DNA from: Paenibacillus alkalitolerans | GTDB lineage: Bacteria > Bacillota > Bacilli > Paenibacillales > YIM-B00363 | Assembly (NCBI RefSeq): GCF_016482785.1 | Contig: NZ_JAEMXM010000016.1 | Span: 1-48,972 of the forward strand | Direction of reading: 5' to 3' | DNA: 48,972 nt | Shown: positions 26,406-34,239 of the stretch, piece by piece | Layout of the letters: each line of letters begins with the position of its first letter | Position numbering within the stretch: the first letter of the stretch is position 1 | Notes under the pieces: model-generated | Seen by the model: the letters and a program-made list of their open reading frames with translations, nothing else | The model's database searches: none | Told to the model about the DNA's origin: nothing | Position numbers and translations under genes: made by a program

Positions 26406-27618
26406 ACCGAAGTTACTGATGGCATTGTGCATTTGCATAGTCATCGCTGCGCTCTCGACCGGGTGTTGGGATCGCCGGGAGATTGAGGAAAGAGGGTTTG
26501 TCGTTGCCGCCGCCGTCGATATCGTGAGACCGGAGGAAGCCGGTGAAGCGGAAACTAAGGACCGAACGGAAGGAGATATGCGGATCAACCTTACCTTTCA
26601 ATATGTCGTTCCCGGTCGCTTGCAAGGAGGGGGTGGCGGGGGCGGAGGAGCGGGAGACGGGAATACGACAGGCACCTTTACGAATATTTCGGCGGAAGGG
26701 GAGACGATCTTCGAAAGCGCCCGGTTGATGTCCACGAAAACTAGTCGGCCGCCTTTCATCGAGCATATGAAATTGCTTATTCTGTCCGAGGAGGTTGCCG
26801 AGTCGGGGCAGTTGGACAGTGTGCTCGACGTATTTCTTCGAGACAATGAATCGCGCAGAAGCGTCAAGGTAATGGTCGCCAAAGGCGAAGCGAAGCAAAT
26901 ATTGACCGTGCATCCCAAGCTTGAAAAACTTCCCGCCATTTACATAAACACAATCTCGGAAAACAATAAAAAAAGCGCGCTGCTGCTGCCTGAAACGAGA
27001 ATTGGGAACGTGCAGGAATATTTGCTCAAAAAGAGCAGCTTTACGGTTCAAAGAATTATGATGGCGGGAGAAAACGAGGTTTCTGTGAAAGGGGCGGCCG
27101 TATTTGACGGGCAAGGCCGGTTGGCGGGATATTTCGAGGATGAAGAAACGGAAGGTTTAAATTTTATTACGGATAAAATTGAAGGCGGCGTGGTGAGAAT
27201 CAAATGGAAAGATAAGCCGATCGATTATGAAATTCGGGATTCCAAACGGAGCATTCAAGCAAATGCGGCTCATCCGGAGCGTATTGAGTTCACTTTATCG
27301 GTCCAGTCGAAAGGAATAATCGCCGAAGCTCAGACGCAGCCTGATTTTATGAGTCCTCAAGTGATTGAAGAGGTGGAAAGAAAAGTCGAGGAAGATATCG
27401 AACGCATGATGATGAATACCATAAGTAAAGCGCAGGACGAATTGAAAAAAGACGTGCTTGGCTTAGGAGAATATCTCAGGCAACAAGATCACAGGCTATG
27501 GAAGTCCATCGAAGACGATTGGGAGAACGGGGAAAATTATTTTGCAAAAAGCAAGATTGATGTGAAGGCGAACGTGACCGTCGAATCGCCGGGCAACGTG
27601 AATAGAACAGAGATGTGA
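26389..27618 (+). CDS. Spore germination receptor C lipoprotein (Ger(x)C family)
   Basis: Lipoprotein subunit of the germinant receptor, 409 residues. A type II signal peptide ends in LSTGC with lipidated Cys26, followed by the family's WDRREIEERGFVVAAAVD. The body contains FIEHMKLLILSEEVAE and RDNESRRSVKVMVA, as expected, and ends in a long charged helical tail. An unusual run of eight glycines (QGGGGGGGGAG, about residue 82) is a low-complexity insertion. The start lies inside the end of the B gene, so A, B and C are translationally linked. Confidence 0.92.
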   Translation: MRKACKPKLLMALCICIVIAALSTGCWDRREIEERGFVVAAAVDIVRPEEAGEAETKDRTEGDMRINLTFQYVVPGRLQGGGGGGGGAGDGNTTGTFTNISAEGETIFESARLMSTKTSRPPFIEHMKLLILSEEVAESGQLDSVLDVFLRDNESRRSVKVMVAKGEAKQILTVHPKLEKLPAIYINTISENNKKSALLLPETRIGNVQEYLLKKSSFTVQRIMMAGENEVSVKGAAVFDGQGRLAGYFEDEETEGLNFITDKIEGGVVRIKWKDKPIDYEIRDSKRSIQANAAHPERIEFTLSVQSKGIIAEAQTQPDFMSPQVIEEVERKVEEDIERMMMNTISKAQDELKKDVLGLGEYLRQQDHRLWKSIEDDWENGENYFAKSKIDVKANVTVESPGNVNRTEM

Positions 27619-27634
27619 CCAGGAGGCGAACACG

Positions 27635-27787
27635 ATGTGGGGTGCGATTACGGAGGCGGCGACATCCGGCTCGATCATGTTTGGCGCCGTGTTGTCCGCC
27701 GTTATTCCAATAATCATATATATCGTCTACCGGAAGCTGCATCAAGCGGGCGACCCGGCTTGGAAGCATCGGGACGGAAAAAAGTAA
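27635..27787 (+). CDS. 50-residue membrane microprotein at the end of the ger operon
   Basis: A short gene with a textbook AGGAGG nine bases before ATG 27635. It begins 17 bases after the C-subunit stop, so it is part of the same transcript. The product has one hydrophobic helix (about residues 12-33, SIMFGAVLSAVIPIIIYIV) followed by a basic tail rich in Lys, His and Arg. I do not recognise a named family. Some germinant receptor operons carry a small fourth gene (D protein) that modulates the receptor, usually with two membrane helices; this could be a minimal analogue. The link to germination is inferred from position only. Confidence 0.72.
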   Translation: MWGAITEAATSGSIMFGAVLSAVIPIIIYIVYRKLHQAGDPAWKHRDGKK

Positions 27788-27824
27788 ACATGAAGTTATA
27801 AAAATCGAATAGTTGGTATTTTTT

Positions 27825-27869
27825 TTGTGCGCACACGATAAGCTTTATTAACATCCGTGTGCGCACACG
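27825..27869 (+). promoter_or_regulatory. Twin palindromic operators upstream of the LacI remnant
   Basis: The palindrome TGTGCGCACA occurs at 27826-27835 and 27858-27867, the second within the 14-bp perfect palindrome CGTGTGCGCACACG (27856-27869). The centres are 32 bp apart, three helical turns, as for cooperative or looping repressor binding. They lie directly before the LacI-type frame and probably were its own operators. Confidence 0.7.
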
Positions 27870-27891
27870 ATTTTATAAATCAAGGAGATCT

Positions 27892-28380
27892 ATGGCGATG
27901 GGAGTTACCTTGAAGGACATTGCAAATATTTGCGGTGTATCCCCCGGAACCGTCGATCGCGCGTTAAACAACCGGCCGGGAATAAGCACAAAAACAAAGA
28001 AGAAAATCTTGAAGGTCGCCGTCGAACTAAACTATCAGCCCGATCATAGAGCGCGAAGTTTGGCAAGGGGAAAGACGATGACCATCGGCGTTATTTTGTT
28101 CGATTTGCACAACCGCTCCTTTGCGCAAATGGCGAACGCGATCGAAGCGAAATCCAGGGAGTTGGGATATTTCGTCGACCTTGCGCTATCCGACAAAGAC
28201 CCTGACAAAGAAAAGAAGCTGATTGGAAGGATGATCAACAGGAAAGTTGACGGATTGATTTTATTTTCCGTGAATTTCGGCGAGTCGTTCGATGAAAAAC
28301 AGCGTGTTGATCACCGTCGTTTCTACGTGTATTACACTGCTTCTTTCTTCGCTGGTCGGGTATGGCTTGGCTGCGTATAA
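27892..28380 (+). pseudogene. 5' fragment of a LacI-family regulator
   Basis: The frame starts (ATG 27892 or 27898 after AAGGAG) with a complete LacI helix-turn-helix: VTLKDIANICGVSPGTVDRALNN, then NYQPDHRARSLARGKTMTIGVI and the first part of the sugar-binding domain up to VDGLILFSVNFGESFDE. Near 28285-28295 the homology stops after about 130 of the usual 330 residues, and the frame runs out of phase through a permease gene to a stop at 28380. The DNA-binding domain could still be made and bind the twin operators, but effector sensing must be lost. Confidence 0.82.
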
Positions 28381-28909
28381 ATTTGCCGGACGCAACACGG
28401 TCTTTATACTTGTCTTGTTCGTGCTGATGGTGCCGATCGAGATGATCATGCTTCCGCTGTATAAGATGGCTATTTACATGAAGCTGGTGAACACCTACTG
28501 GGGTGTAATCATTCCTTTTGCGGTGTCTCCCTTTGCCGTATTTTTCTTTCGGCAATATGCCGTCGGAATTCCTAAGGACTTCTTGGATGCGGGGAGAATT
28601 GACGGCTGCAGCGAATACGGCATTTTTTTCAGAATAATGGTGCCGTTAATGGCGCCGGCTTTCGGGGCGATGGCTATTTTACAAGCGTTGGGAAATTGGA
28701 ATAACTTCATATGGCCGTTAATCGTGCTGCGAACGAAGGAAATGCTGACACTCCCGATCGGATTGTCCTCTCTGCTGACACCGTACGGGAACAACTACAA
28801 CATTTTGCTGTCCGGTTGTATCGTTTCCGTACTTCCTCTATTGATTCTGTTTATCGTATTCCAACGATATTTTATCTCCGGTTTGACCGTGGGCGGAGTG
28901 AAAGGATGA
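28292..28909 (+). pseudogene. 3' fragment of a sugar ABC transporter permease (MalG type)
   Basis: The 205 residues match the C-terminal three quarters of a carbohydrate ABC permease of the MalG/binding-protein-dependent type: NSVLITVVSTCITLLLSSL, GYGLAAYKFAGRN, the EAA-like loop IPKDFLDAGRIDGCSEYGIFFRIMVPL and the end RYFISGLTVGGVKG. Normal members are about 275 residues, so the first 70 or so, with the first membrane helix, are absent. It begins exactly where the LacI fragment ends, with no ribosome binding site. No ATP-binding, solute-binding or second permease gene is near. Confidence 0.8.
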
Positions 28910-28976
28910 TACGGCCGGCTTGTTATCGGAAGCATTGGAGACATATGAATGGCTGCTGAAAAAATGTGAAGTTCTA

Positions 28977-29019
28977 TAAACCGCTAGTGGGATTTCCGTC
29001 CCGGTAGCGGTTTATTTTT
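28977..29019 (+). terminator. Intrinsic terminator before kduI
   Basis: TAAACCGCTA (28977-28986) pairs perfectly with TAGCGGTTTA (29005-29014), with a smaller GGGA/TCCC stem in the loop, and TTTTTC follows. Confidence 0.82.
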
Positions 29020-29058
29020 CGAACAAATATGTACAAAAACGAACATTAACGGTACAAT
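29020..29058 (+). promoter_or_regulatory. kduI promoter with spaced CGAACA repeats
   Basis: TGTACA (29030-29035) and TACAAT (29053-29058) are spaced by 17 bases and form a likely sigma-A promoter. The hexamer CGAACA occurs at 29020 and 29040, exactly 20 bp apart, flanking the -35. Directly repeated half-sites two helical turns apart suit a DeoR-type repressor such as the one encoded by the next-but-one gene; this is inferred. Confidence 0.5.
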
Positions 29059-29094
29059 TGGGGAAACAAATACACTTTTTGGAGGGACTTTTCG

Positions 29095-29928
29095 ATGGAA
29101 TTTCGTCAGGCAAGCAGTTCGGAATCTACGAAAAAGATGGACACGGAGCAGTTGCGCAGCGAGTATTTGGTTGAGAAATTGTTCGAGGCCGGCGCGTTGA
29201 AGCTGTTGTATTCCCATGTGGACCGGTACATCATCGGCGGCGCGGTGCCCAAGGGCAATGTCGTAAAGCTGGAAGCGGACCCGAAAGCGATCGGAGCGGA
29301 ATATTTTCTGGAACGGCGCGAAATCGGAATTGTGAATGTCGGCGGCAAGGGTACCGTTACGGTTGACGGAAGCGAGTTTTCCATGAATCAGAAAGATTGC
29401 CTCTATGTCGGCCGCGGAACGAAAGAAGTGTTGTTCGCGAGCGACAACGATGCGGATCCGGCAAAATATTATTTGATCTCCGTCCCCGCCCACACCTCAT
29501 ATCCGGCGGTCAAGGCCGCGATTGAGGAAGCGGCTCCCGTTCACCTGGGCAGCATTACAAATTCCAATGAGAGAACGATCTATAAATATATTCACGAAGA
29601 AGGCATCCGAAGCTGCCAGCTTATGCTCGGCATGACGCTGTTGAAGCCGGGCAACATGTGGAACACGATGCCGGCTCATACGCATGAGCGGCGGTCGGAA
29701 GTATACTTCTATTTCGATATGCCGGAGGACGGGGTAGTATTTCATCTGATGGGAGAGCCGTCGGAGACGCGCCATCTCGTCATACGCAACGAACAGGCGG
29801 TCATTTCGCCGAGCTGGTCGATCCATTCCGGCGTAGGCACTTCCAACTACACGTTTATTTGGGCGATGGCGGGCGAGAACCAATCGTTCACCGATATGGA
29901 CATGATTCCGATGAAAGAATTGCGGTGA
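29095..29928 (+). CDS. kduI: 5-dehydro-4-deoxy-D-glucuronate isomerase KduI
   Basis: KduI, 277 residues, interconverts 5-keto-4-deoxyuronate and 3-deoxy-D-glycero-2,5-hexodiulosonate in the breakdown of unsaturated uronates from pectin or glycosaminoglycans. The family zinc ligands are all present: His195, His197 and Glu202 in PAHTHERRSEVYFYF and His244 in WSIHSGVG. GGAGGG lies before ATG 29095. It is the first gene of the kduI-deoR-kduD-kdgK-kdgA operon and has its own promoter after the terminator that closes the permease remnant. Confidence 0.95.
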   Translation: MEFRQASSSESTKKMDTEQLRSEYLVEKLFEAGALKLLYSHVDRYIIGGAVPKGNVVKLEADPKAIGAEYFLERREIGIVNVGGKGTVTVDGSEFSMNQKDCLYVGRGTKEVLFASDNDADPAKYYLISVPAHTSYPAVKAAIEEAAPVHLGSITNSNERTIYKYIHEEGIRSCQLMLGMTLLKPGNMWNTMPAHTHERRSEVYFYFDMPEDGVVFHLMGEPSETRHLVIRNEQAVISPSWSIHSGVGTSNYTFIWAMAGENQSFTDMDMIPMKELR

Positions 29929-29938
29929 TTTCCGGGGA

Positions 29939-30706
29939 ATGTTGGCCGTACAGAGGCACGAGCTTATATTAAAGCAACTGGAGCAGGATCGCTCGGTCAA
30001 AGTATCGGAATTAAGCGAACTGCTCGGAGTCACGGAGAAGACGGTCCGCGAAGATTTGGAGAAGTTGGAGGAGAAGGGGCTGCTCAAACGGATCCACGGC
30101 GGCGCCGTTTCGATCGCGGAAGGCGAGGACGCGCTTCTCCCCATCCAAGTTCCGAATACGAAATATCCGGGAGAGAAGAAGGATATCGCCCGCCGGGCGG
30201 TCGAATATATCGAGAAAGACGATATTATTGCGTTGGACGGCGGAAGCACGACGCTGGAAATCGCCCGTTTGCTTCCCAATTCAAGAATTACGGTCATTAC
30301 GAACGACATCTTTATTATCGGGGAACTCGCGCGCAAGGAGCTTGTCCGGCTCGTCGTGCCCGGCGGATACCGGGAGAAAAACCTGTTGGCCGGCGCCGAA
30401 GCGGTGGACTTTATTCGAAGATGCAATATTCACAAAGCGTTCGTGTCCGCAACGGGGATCCATATCGATTTCGGACTTACGGTGTTTACCGGGGCGTTGG
30501 TGGATATGAAACGGGCATTGATAGAAAGCGCCGTGAAGAGTTATTGCGTGGCCGACCGCAGCAAATTCGGGAAGAGTGCGCTGATCACGTTCGCTGAGTT
30601 ACACGAGATGGAAGCGATCATTACGGACGGAAGCTTGGATCCGGATGAGGCGCTGCAATATGTATCGAAGGGAATCCGGTTGGATTATGGAGGGGAACGA
30701 CTATGA
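29939..30706 (+). CDS. DeoR/GlpR-family transcriptional regulator
   Basis: A 255-residue DeoR-type repressor. The N-terminal winged helix-turn-helix (about 3-58: RHELILKQLEQDRSVKVSELSELLGVTEKTVREDLEKLE, then LLKRIHGGAV) is followed by a DeoRC effector domain (DDIIALDGGSTTLEIARLL, TVITNDI, ADRSKFGKSALITF) that usually senses a phosphorylated sugar. It lies between kduI and kduD, with an ATGA overlap into kduD, so it is probably the local regulator of hexuronate catabolism, sensing perhaps KDG-phosphate or another intermediate. Confidence 0.9.
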   Translation: MLAVQRHELILKQLEQDRSVKVSELSELLGVTEKTVREDLEKLEEKGLLKRIHGGAVSIAEGEDALLPIQVPNTKYPGEKKDIARRAVEYIEKDDIIALDGGSTTLEIARLLPNSRITVITNDIFIIGELARKELVRLVVPGGYREKNLLAGAEAVDFIRRCNIHKAFVSATGIHIDFGLTVFTGALVDMKRALIESAVKSYCVADRSKFGKSALITFAELHEMEAIITDGSLDPDEALQYVSKGIRLDYGGERL

Positions 30707-31458
30707 AGCTGTTTGATCTGAGCGGGAAGGTTGCCGTTGTTACCGGAGCGGCGCGCGGGCTGGGCAAAGCGATGGCTGTCGGGCTTGCGGAAGCGGGCGC
30801 CGACGTCGCCATTGTTGTGAACGCAAGCGCGCCGGAACAAACCGTGTCGGAAATAGAGAGTCTCGGCAGGCGCGCAGTAACGATCCGGGCGGATTTGGGA
30901 GATGCTTCAGGAGCCAGCCGTGTCGTTGAAGAGGCGCTCGGCGCATTCGGCAAAATCGATATTCTTGTGAATAACGCCGGAATTATCCGGAGAGCCCCTG
31001 CGGCGGAGCACGCGTTGACCGATTGGCAGGACGTACTGGATGTCAATTTGCAGTCGGTATTCTTGCTATGCCAATCGGTCGGCCGGCACATGTTGGAGCA
31101 GTCGTCGGGCAAAATCATCAATATCGCGTCCATGCTGTCGTTCCAAGGCGGAATCAACGTCCCCGGCTATACGGCGAGCAAACATGCGGTCGCGGGATTG
31201 ACGAAAGCGCTGGCCAACGAATGGGCGGGCAAGGGCATTAACGTCAATGCGATCGCTCCGGGGTATATGGCTACCGACAACACGGAGGCGCTGCGCAACG
31301 ATGAAGTGCGCAACAGGCAAATCCTTGAACGCATTCCCGCGGGGAGATGGGGAACGCCGGAGGATTTGATCGGACCGACGGTGTTTCTGGCATCTACGGC
31401 ATCGGACTATATGAGCGGCCACGTGCTTTGCGTAGACGGCGGCTGGATGACGAGGTAA
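30703..31458 (+). CDS. kduD: 2-dehydro-3-deoxy-D-gluconate 5-dehydrogenase KduD
   Basis: A short-chain dehydrogenase of 251 residues that reduces 3-deoxy-D-glycero-2,5-hexodiulosonate to 2-keto-3-deoxygluconate. The nucleotide motif is TGAARGLGKAMA, NNAGI follows, and the catalytic residues are the Ser of NIASML, Tyr156 and Lys160 (YTASK). The characteristic KduD features MKLFDLSGK, IIRRAPA and FQGGINVPGYTASK are present. It overlaps the DeoR gene by ATGA. Confidence 0.93.
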   Translation: MKLFDLSGKVAVVTGAARGLGKAMAVGLAEAGADVAIVVNASAPEQTVSEIESLGRRAVTIRADLGDASGASRVVEEALGAFGKIDILVNNAGIIRRAPAAEHALTDWQDVLDVNLQSVFLLCQSVGRHMLEQSSGKIINIASMLSFQGGINVPGYTASKHAVAGLTKALANEWAGKGINVNAIAPGYMATDNTEALRNDEVRNRQILERIPAGRWGTPEDLIGPTVFLASTASDYMSGHVLCVDGGWMTR

Positions 31459-31466
31459 TGTGACAG

Positions 31467-32411
31467 ATGAAGCCGGAAATCGTTACGTTCGGGGAGACGA
31501 TGGCGCTCTTGACGCCACAAGGGAGCAAGGGAATCGAGTATTCGGAGACGCTGACCAAAGGGTTCGGCGGAGCGGAGAGCAACGTGGCCATCGGACTTTC
31601 CCGGCTCGGCGCCGCCGCCGGCTGGTTCAGCCGCTTGGGGGACGATCCGTTCGGACGGTATATTAGAAAGACGCTGCAGGGTGAAGGCGTTGACGTGAGC
31701 CGTGCCGCGCTGATTGAAGGCGAAACGACAGGCCTCATGATGAGGGAGCTCGAACACGGCAAAACAAGCGTTTATTACATGCGCAAAGGTTCGGCCGCAA
31801 GCAGGATGTCCGCCGCCGATATCGACGAAGATTACATCGCGGGAGCGAAACTGCTGCACATAACCGGAATCACTCCCGCATTGAGCGAAAGCTGCAGGGA
31901 GGCGGCTGAGGCTGCGGTTCGTATCGCGAAGAAACACGGTGTGAAGGTCAGCTTCGATCCGAATTTGCGGTTAAAGCTGTGGACCGCCGAAGAGGCGAGA
32001 TCGGTGCTGCTTCCATTGGCGAGTCAAGCCGATTATTTCCTTCCCGGATACGACGAGTTATTGTTGCTTTATGCAACCGATAATGACGAGGAAATACTCG
32101 GAAAAGTAAAACAATTACAATGCGTTACCGTGATTAAAAGTTGGGGAGAACGGACGGTTGTCGTACAAGCGGACGATGTCGCTTACGTGCCTTGGTTTCC
32201 TGCTGACGCTATTGATCCAGTAGGCGCGGGAGACGCGTTCGCGGCGGCGTTTCTTGCCGGAATCGCAAGAGGATTGCCTCCTGTTGAAGCGGCGCTCCGG
32301 GGGAACGCGGCCGGGAGTCTCGCCGTTCGAACGCCGGGAGATTGGGAAGGTTATCCTAATGAAAGGCAGCTTCAGCGTGTAATTGACAACAGCGCCTTCA
32401 TCGAACGGTAG
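31467..32411 (+). CDS. kdgK: 2-keto-3-deoxygluconate kinase KdgK (PfkB family)
   Basis: A ribokinase/PfkB family sugar kinase, 314 residues, phosphorylating 2-keto-3-deoxygluconate to KDPG. It has the N-terminal VTFGETMALLTP, GGAESNVAIGLSRLG and the C-terminal anion hole with the catalytic Asp in DPVGAGDAFAAAFLAG. GAGGT overlapping the kduD stop lies 10 bases upstream. Placement between kduD and kdgA supports the substrate. Confidence 0.92.
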   Translation: MKPEIVTFGETMALLTPQGSKGIEYSETLTKGFGGAESNVAIGLSRLGAAAGWFSRLGDDPFGRYIRKTLQGEGVDVSRAALIEGETTGLMMRELEHGKTSVYYMRKGSAASRMSAADIDEDYIAGAKLLHITGITPALSESCREAAEAAVRIAKKHGVKVSFDPNLRLKLWTAEEARSVLLPLASQADYFLPGYDELLLLYATDNDEEILGKVKQLQCVTVIKSWGERTVVVQADDVAYVPWFPADAIDPVGAGDAFAAAFLAGIARGLPPVEAALRGNAAGSLAVRTPGDWEGYPNERQLQRVIDNSAFIER

Positions 32412-32427
32412 AAGGGATGAGGAACAC

Positions 32428-33072
32428 TTGAAAAAATTGCGCACAATCCAAACAATCGCCGACGCAGGCGTTGTAGCCGTCCTTCGCGGGGACAGCGCGG
32501 CGGAAGCGGTCCGAATGGCGGAGCTCGCCGTCGAGGGCGGAATCCGCATCATTGAAATTACGATGACCGTACCGCGGGCGCTCGAAGCGATCGGCGAGTT
32601 ATCCAAGCGCTATGCAGACTCGGCGGAAATCGTCATCGGCGCGGGTACGGTTCTAGATTCGGAGACGGCGCGGGCCGCCATATTGGAAGGAGCCGAATTC
32701 GTCGTCGGTCCGTCACTCCATGCGGAAACGGTCGTGCTTTGCAACCGGTACCGCATACCGGTCATGCCCGGCGTGATGACGATCGCAGAAATTCAACGGG
32801 CGTTGGAGCTCGGCGTCGATATCGTGAAATTGTTCCCCGGGAACCTCTATTCCCCGGAGACGATCCGCACGATTCACGGTCCGCTGCCGCAGGCGAACAT
32901 AATGCCTACCGGCGGAGTGACGCTGGACAATATGGCCGATTGGTTCAAAGCGGGAGCGGTAGCGGTCGGCATCGGCTCCGATCTGACGCGGGAAGCGGTC
33001 AAGACCGGAAATTGGCAAAGCGTCAGGACAAAGGCGGAGCAATACGTCGAGCGGTTTAAACAATTGAAATGA
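32428..33072 (+). CDS. kdgA: KDPG/KHG aldolase KdgA
   Basis: A bifunctional-type 2-keto-3-deoxy-6-phosphogluconate/4-hydroxy-2-oxoglutarate aldolase of 214 residues that splits KDPG to pyruvate and glyceraldehyde 3-phosphate. Glu43 (RIIEITMTVP) and the Schiff-base Lys134 (VDIVKLFPGN) are present, as is the phosphate loop MPTGGV. The start is read as TTG 32428 after GATGAGGAA, which gives the normal N-terminus; an ATG at 32383 lies within kdgK. Last gene before a terminator. Confidence 0.93.
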   Translation: MKKLRTIQTIADAGVVAVLRGDSAAEAVRMAELAVEGGIRIIEITMTVPRALEAIGELSKRYADSAEIVIGAGTVLDSETARAAILEGAEFVVGPSLHAETVVLCNRYRIPVMPGVMTIAEIQRALELGVDIVKLFPGNLYSPETIRTIHGPLPQANIMPTGGVTLDNMADWFKAGAVAVGIGSDLTREAVKTGNWQSVRTKAEQYVERFKQLK

Positions 33073-33085
33073 TTTACTATTCGAT

Positions 33086-33120
33086 GGCTGTTCTCCATTA
33101 GGAGGGCAGTCCTATTTTTT
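33086..33120 (+). terminator. Intrinsic terminator of the kdu/kdg operon
   Basis: GGCTGTTCTCC (33086-33096) pairs with GGAGGGCAGTC (33101-33111) using several G-T pairs, loop ATTA, then TATTTTTT. Confidence 0.75.
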
Positions 33121-33228
33121 CTAAAATAGTTGTACAGACGAAGGGGAGATGATGAATAAAGTAGAAAAGATAAGACAGACTTGCGTGGCTTGCACATACA
33201 TATTTTCCATAAGGGAGGAGACCGTTGC

Positions 33229-34185
33229 ATGAGCGGATTGCGGATAGGCATGATCGGAACGGGCGGCATTTCGCATTGGCATGGGAAACAACTGCTTGAA
33301 TTGGAGGATGTGCAAATTACGGCAATTGCGGATACGAGCAGCGAGAGCAGGGAAAAATTCATATCCGCGTTCGGACTGGAGGGGGCGGAGCAGTTTGAGG
33401 ATTATCGTCATTTGATCGAATTCGGCGTTGACGCCGTGGTGATTTGTTCTCCACATACCCTTCACTTTCAACAGGCAACCGATGCGCTGAAGGCAGGTTG
33501 TCATGTCCTGATCGAAAAACCGATGGCCTGTTCGTCGGTTGAAGCCGAGCAAATGATTCGTACCGCCGAACGTGCCGGAAAGCTGCTGCAGGTGTCGTAT
33601 CAGCGGCATTTTCAGCCTGAATTCCTCTATATTAAAGAAGCGATCGGCCGAGGAACGATCGGCAGGCTTACTTCCGTAACCGCTTCCCTTTATCAAAATT
33701 GGAAGCAAGGGACCGCCGGAACATGGAGGCAAAACCCCGAATGGTCCGGCGGAGGTATGCTGATGGATTCCGGCAGCCATATCGTCGATGTTTTGCTATG
33801 GACGACCGGATTAACTCCGGCGGAAGTGCAGACGCAGCTGCATATGCAGGGAACTCCCGTTGAGATCGATTCGTTCACTTCGATCCGGTTCGAGGAAGGA
33901 GCCGTGGCCGGCTTGAACATCATCGGTTTCGCGCCTTGCTGGCAAGAATCGTATGTGTTCTGCGGCGATGATGGTGCGATATTTTACGAGAACGGAAAGC
34001 TGACGCTGCGCCGAATGGGCGAAGAAAACGTCGTTCCGCAGCTTCCGCTCCAGACGACGAATCAGGATAAAAGCTTCATCGACGCGATTCGCGGGAAACA
34101 CAAAGTGCTCGTGCCCGGCGAATTCGCGTTGAAGGTGGTGAAGCTGACGGAAATGATTTATGCGGCGGCAGGTTACAAGCCGTAA
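33229..34185 (+). CDS. Gfo/Idh/MocA-family oxidoreductase
   Basis: An NAD(P)-dependent sugar oxidoreductase, 318 residues. The N-terminal Rossmann motif is RIGMIGTGGISHWHGKQL, the family EKP motif is in HVLIEKPMACS, and the second domain has GGGMLMDSGSHIVDVLLW with the catalytic His. ATG 33229 follows GGGAGGAG; a frame starting earlier lacks a binding site. Relatives oxidise inositol, glucose, glucosamine or uronate derivatives, so the substrate is open. It follows the hexuronate operon but is separated by a terminator and has its own leader (33121-33228). Confidence 0.88.
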   Translation: MSGLRIGMIGTGGISHWHGKQLLELEDVQITAIADTSSESREKFISAFGLEGAEQFEDYRHLIEFGVDAVVICSPHTLHFQQATDALKAGCHVLIEKPMACSSVEAEQMIRTAERAGKLLQVSYQRHFQPEFLYIKEAIGRGTIGRLTSVTASLYQNWKQGTAGTWRQNPEWSGGGMLMDSGSHIVDVLLWTTGLTPAEVQTQLHMQGTPVEIDSFTSIRFEEGAVAGLNIIGFAPCWQESYVFCGDDGAIFYENGKLTLRRMGEENVVPQLPLQTTNQDKSFIDAIRGKHKVLVPGEFALKVVKLTEMIYAAAGYKP

Positions 34186-34201
34186 TAAAATATCGCATCA
34201 G

Positions 34202-34236
34202 CGTGCCATGCGTTTTGAAGCGCCGGCGCATGCACG
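34202..34236. terminator. Hairpin between convergent genes
   Basis: CGTGCCATGCG (34202-34212) pairs with CGCATGCACG (34227-34236) with one bulged C. It lies between the oxidoreductase stop (plus strand) and the stop of the minus-strand fusion gene, and probably acts on both transcripts. T-tracts are weak on either side. Confidence 0.5.
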
Positions 34237-34239
34237 GTA

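Noticed and set aside
29497-30426. Minus-strand open frame of 309 codons across kduI and the DeoR gene
   Set aside because: It is Ser-rich shadow translation with no start signal; both sense genes have clear family motifs.
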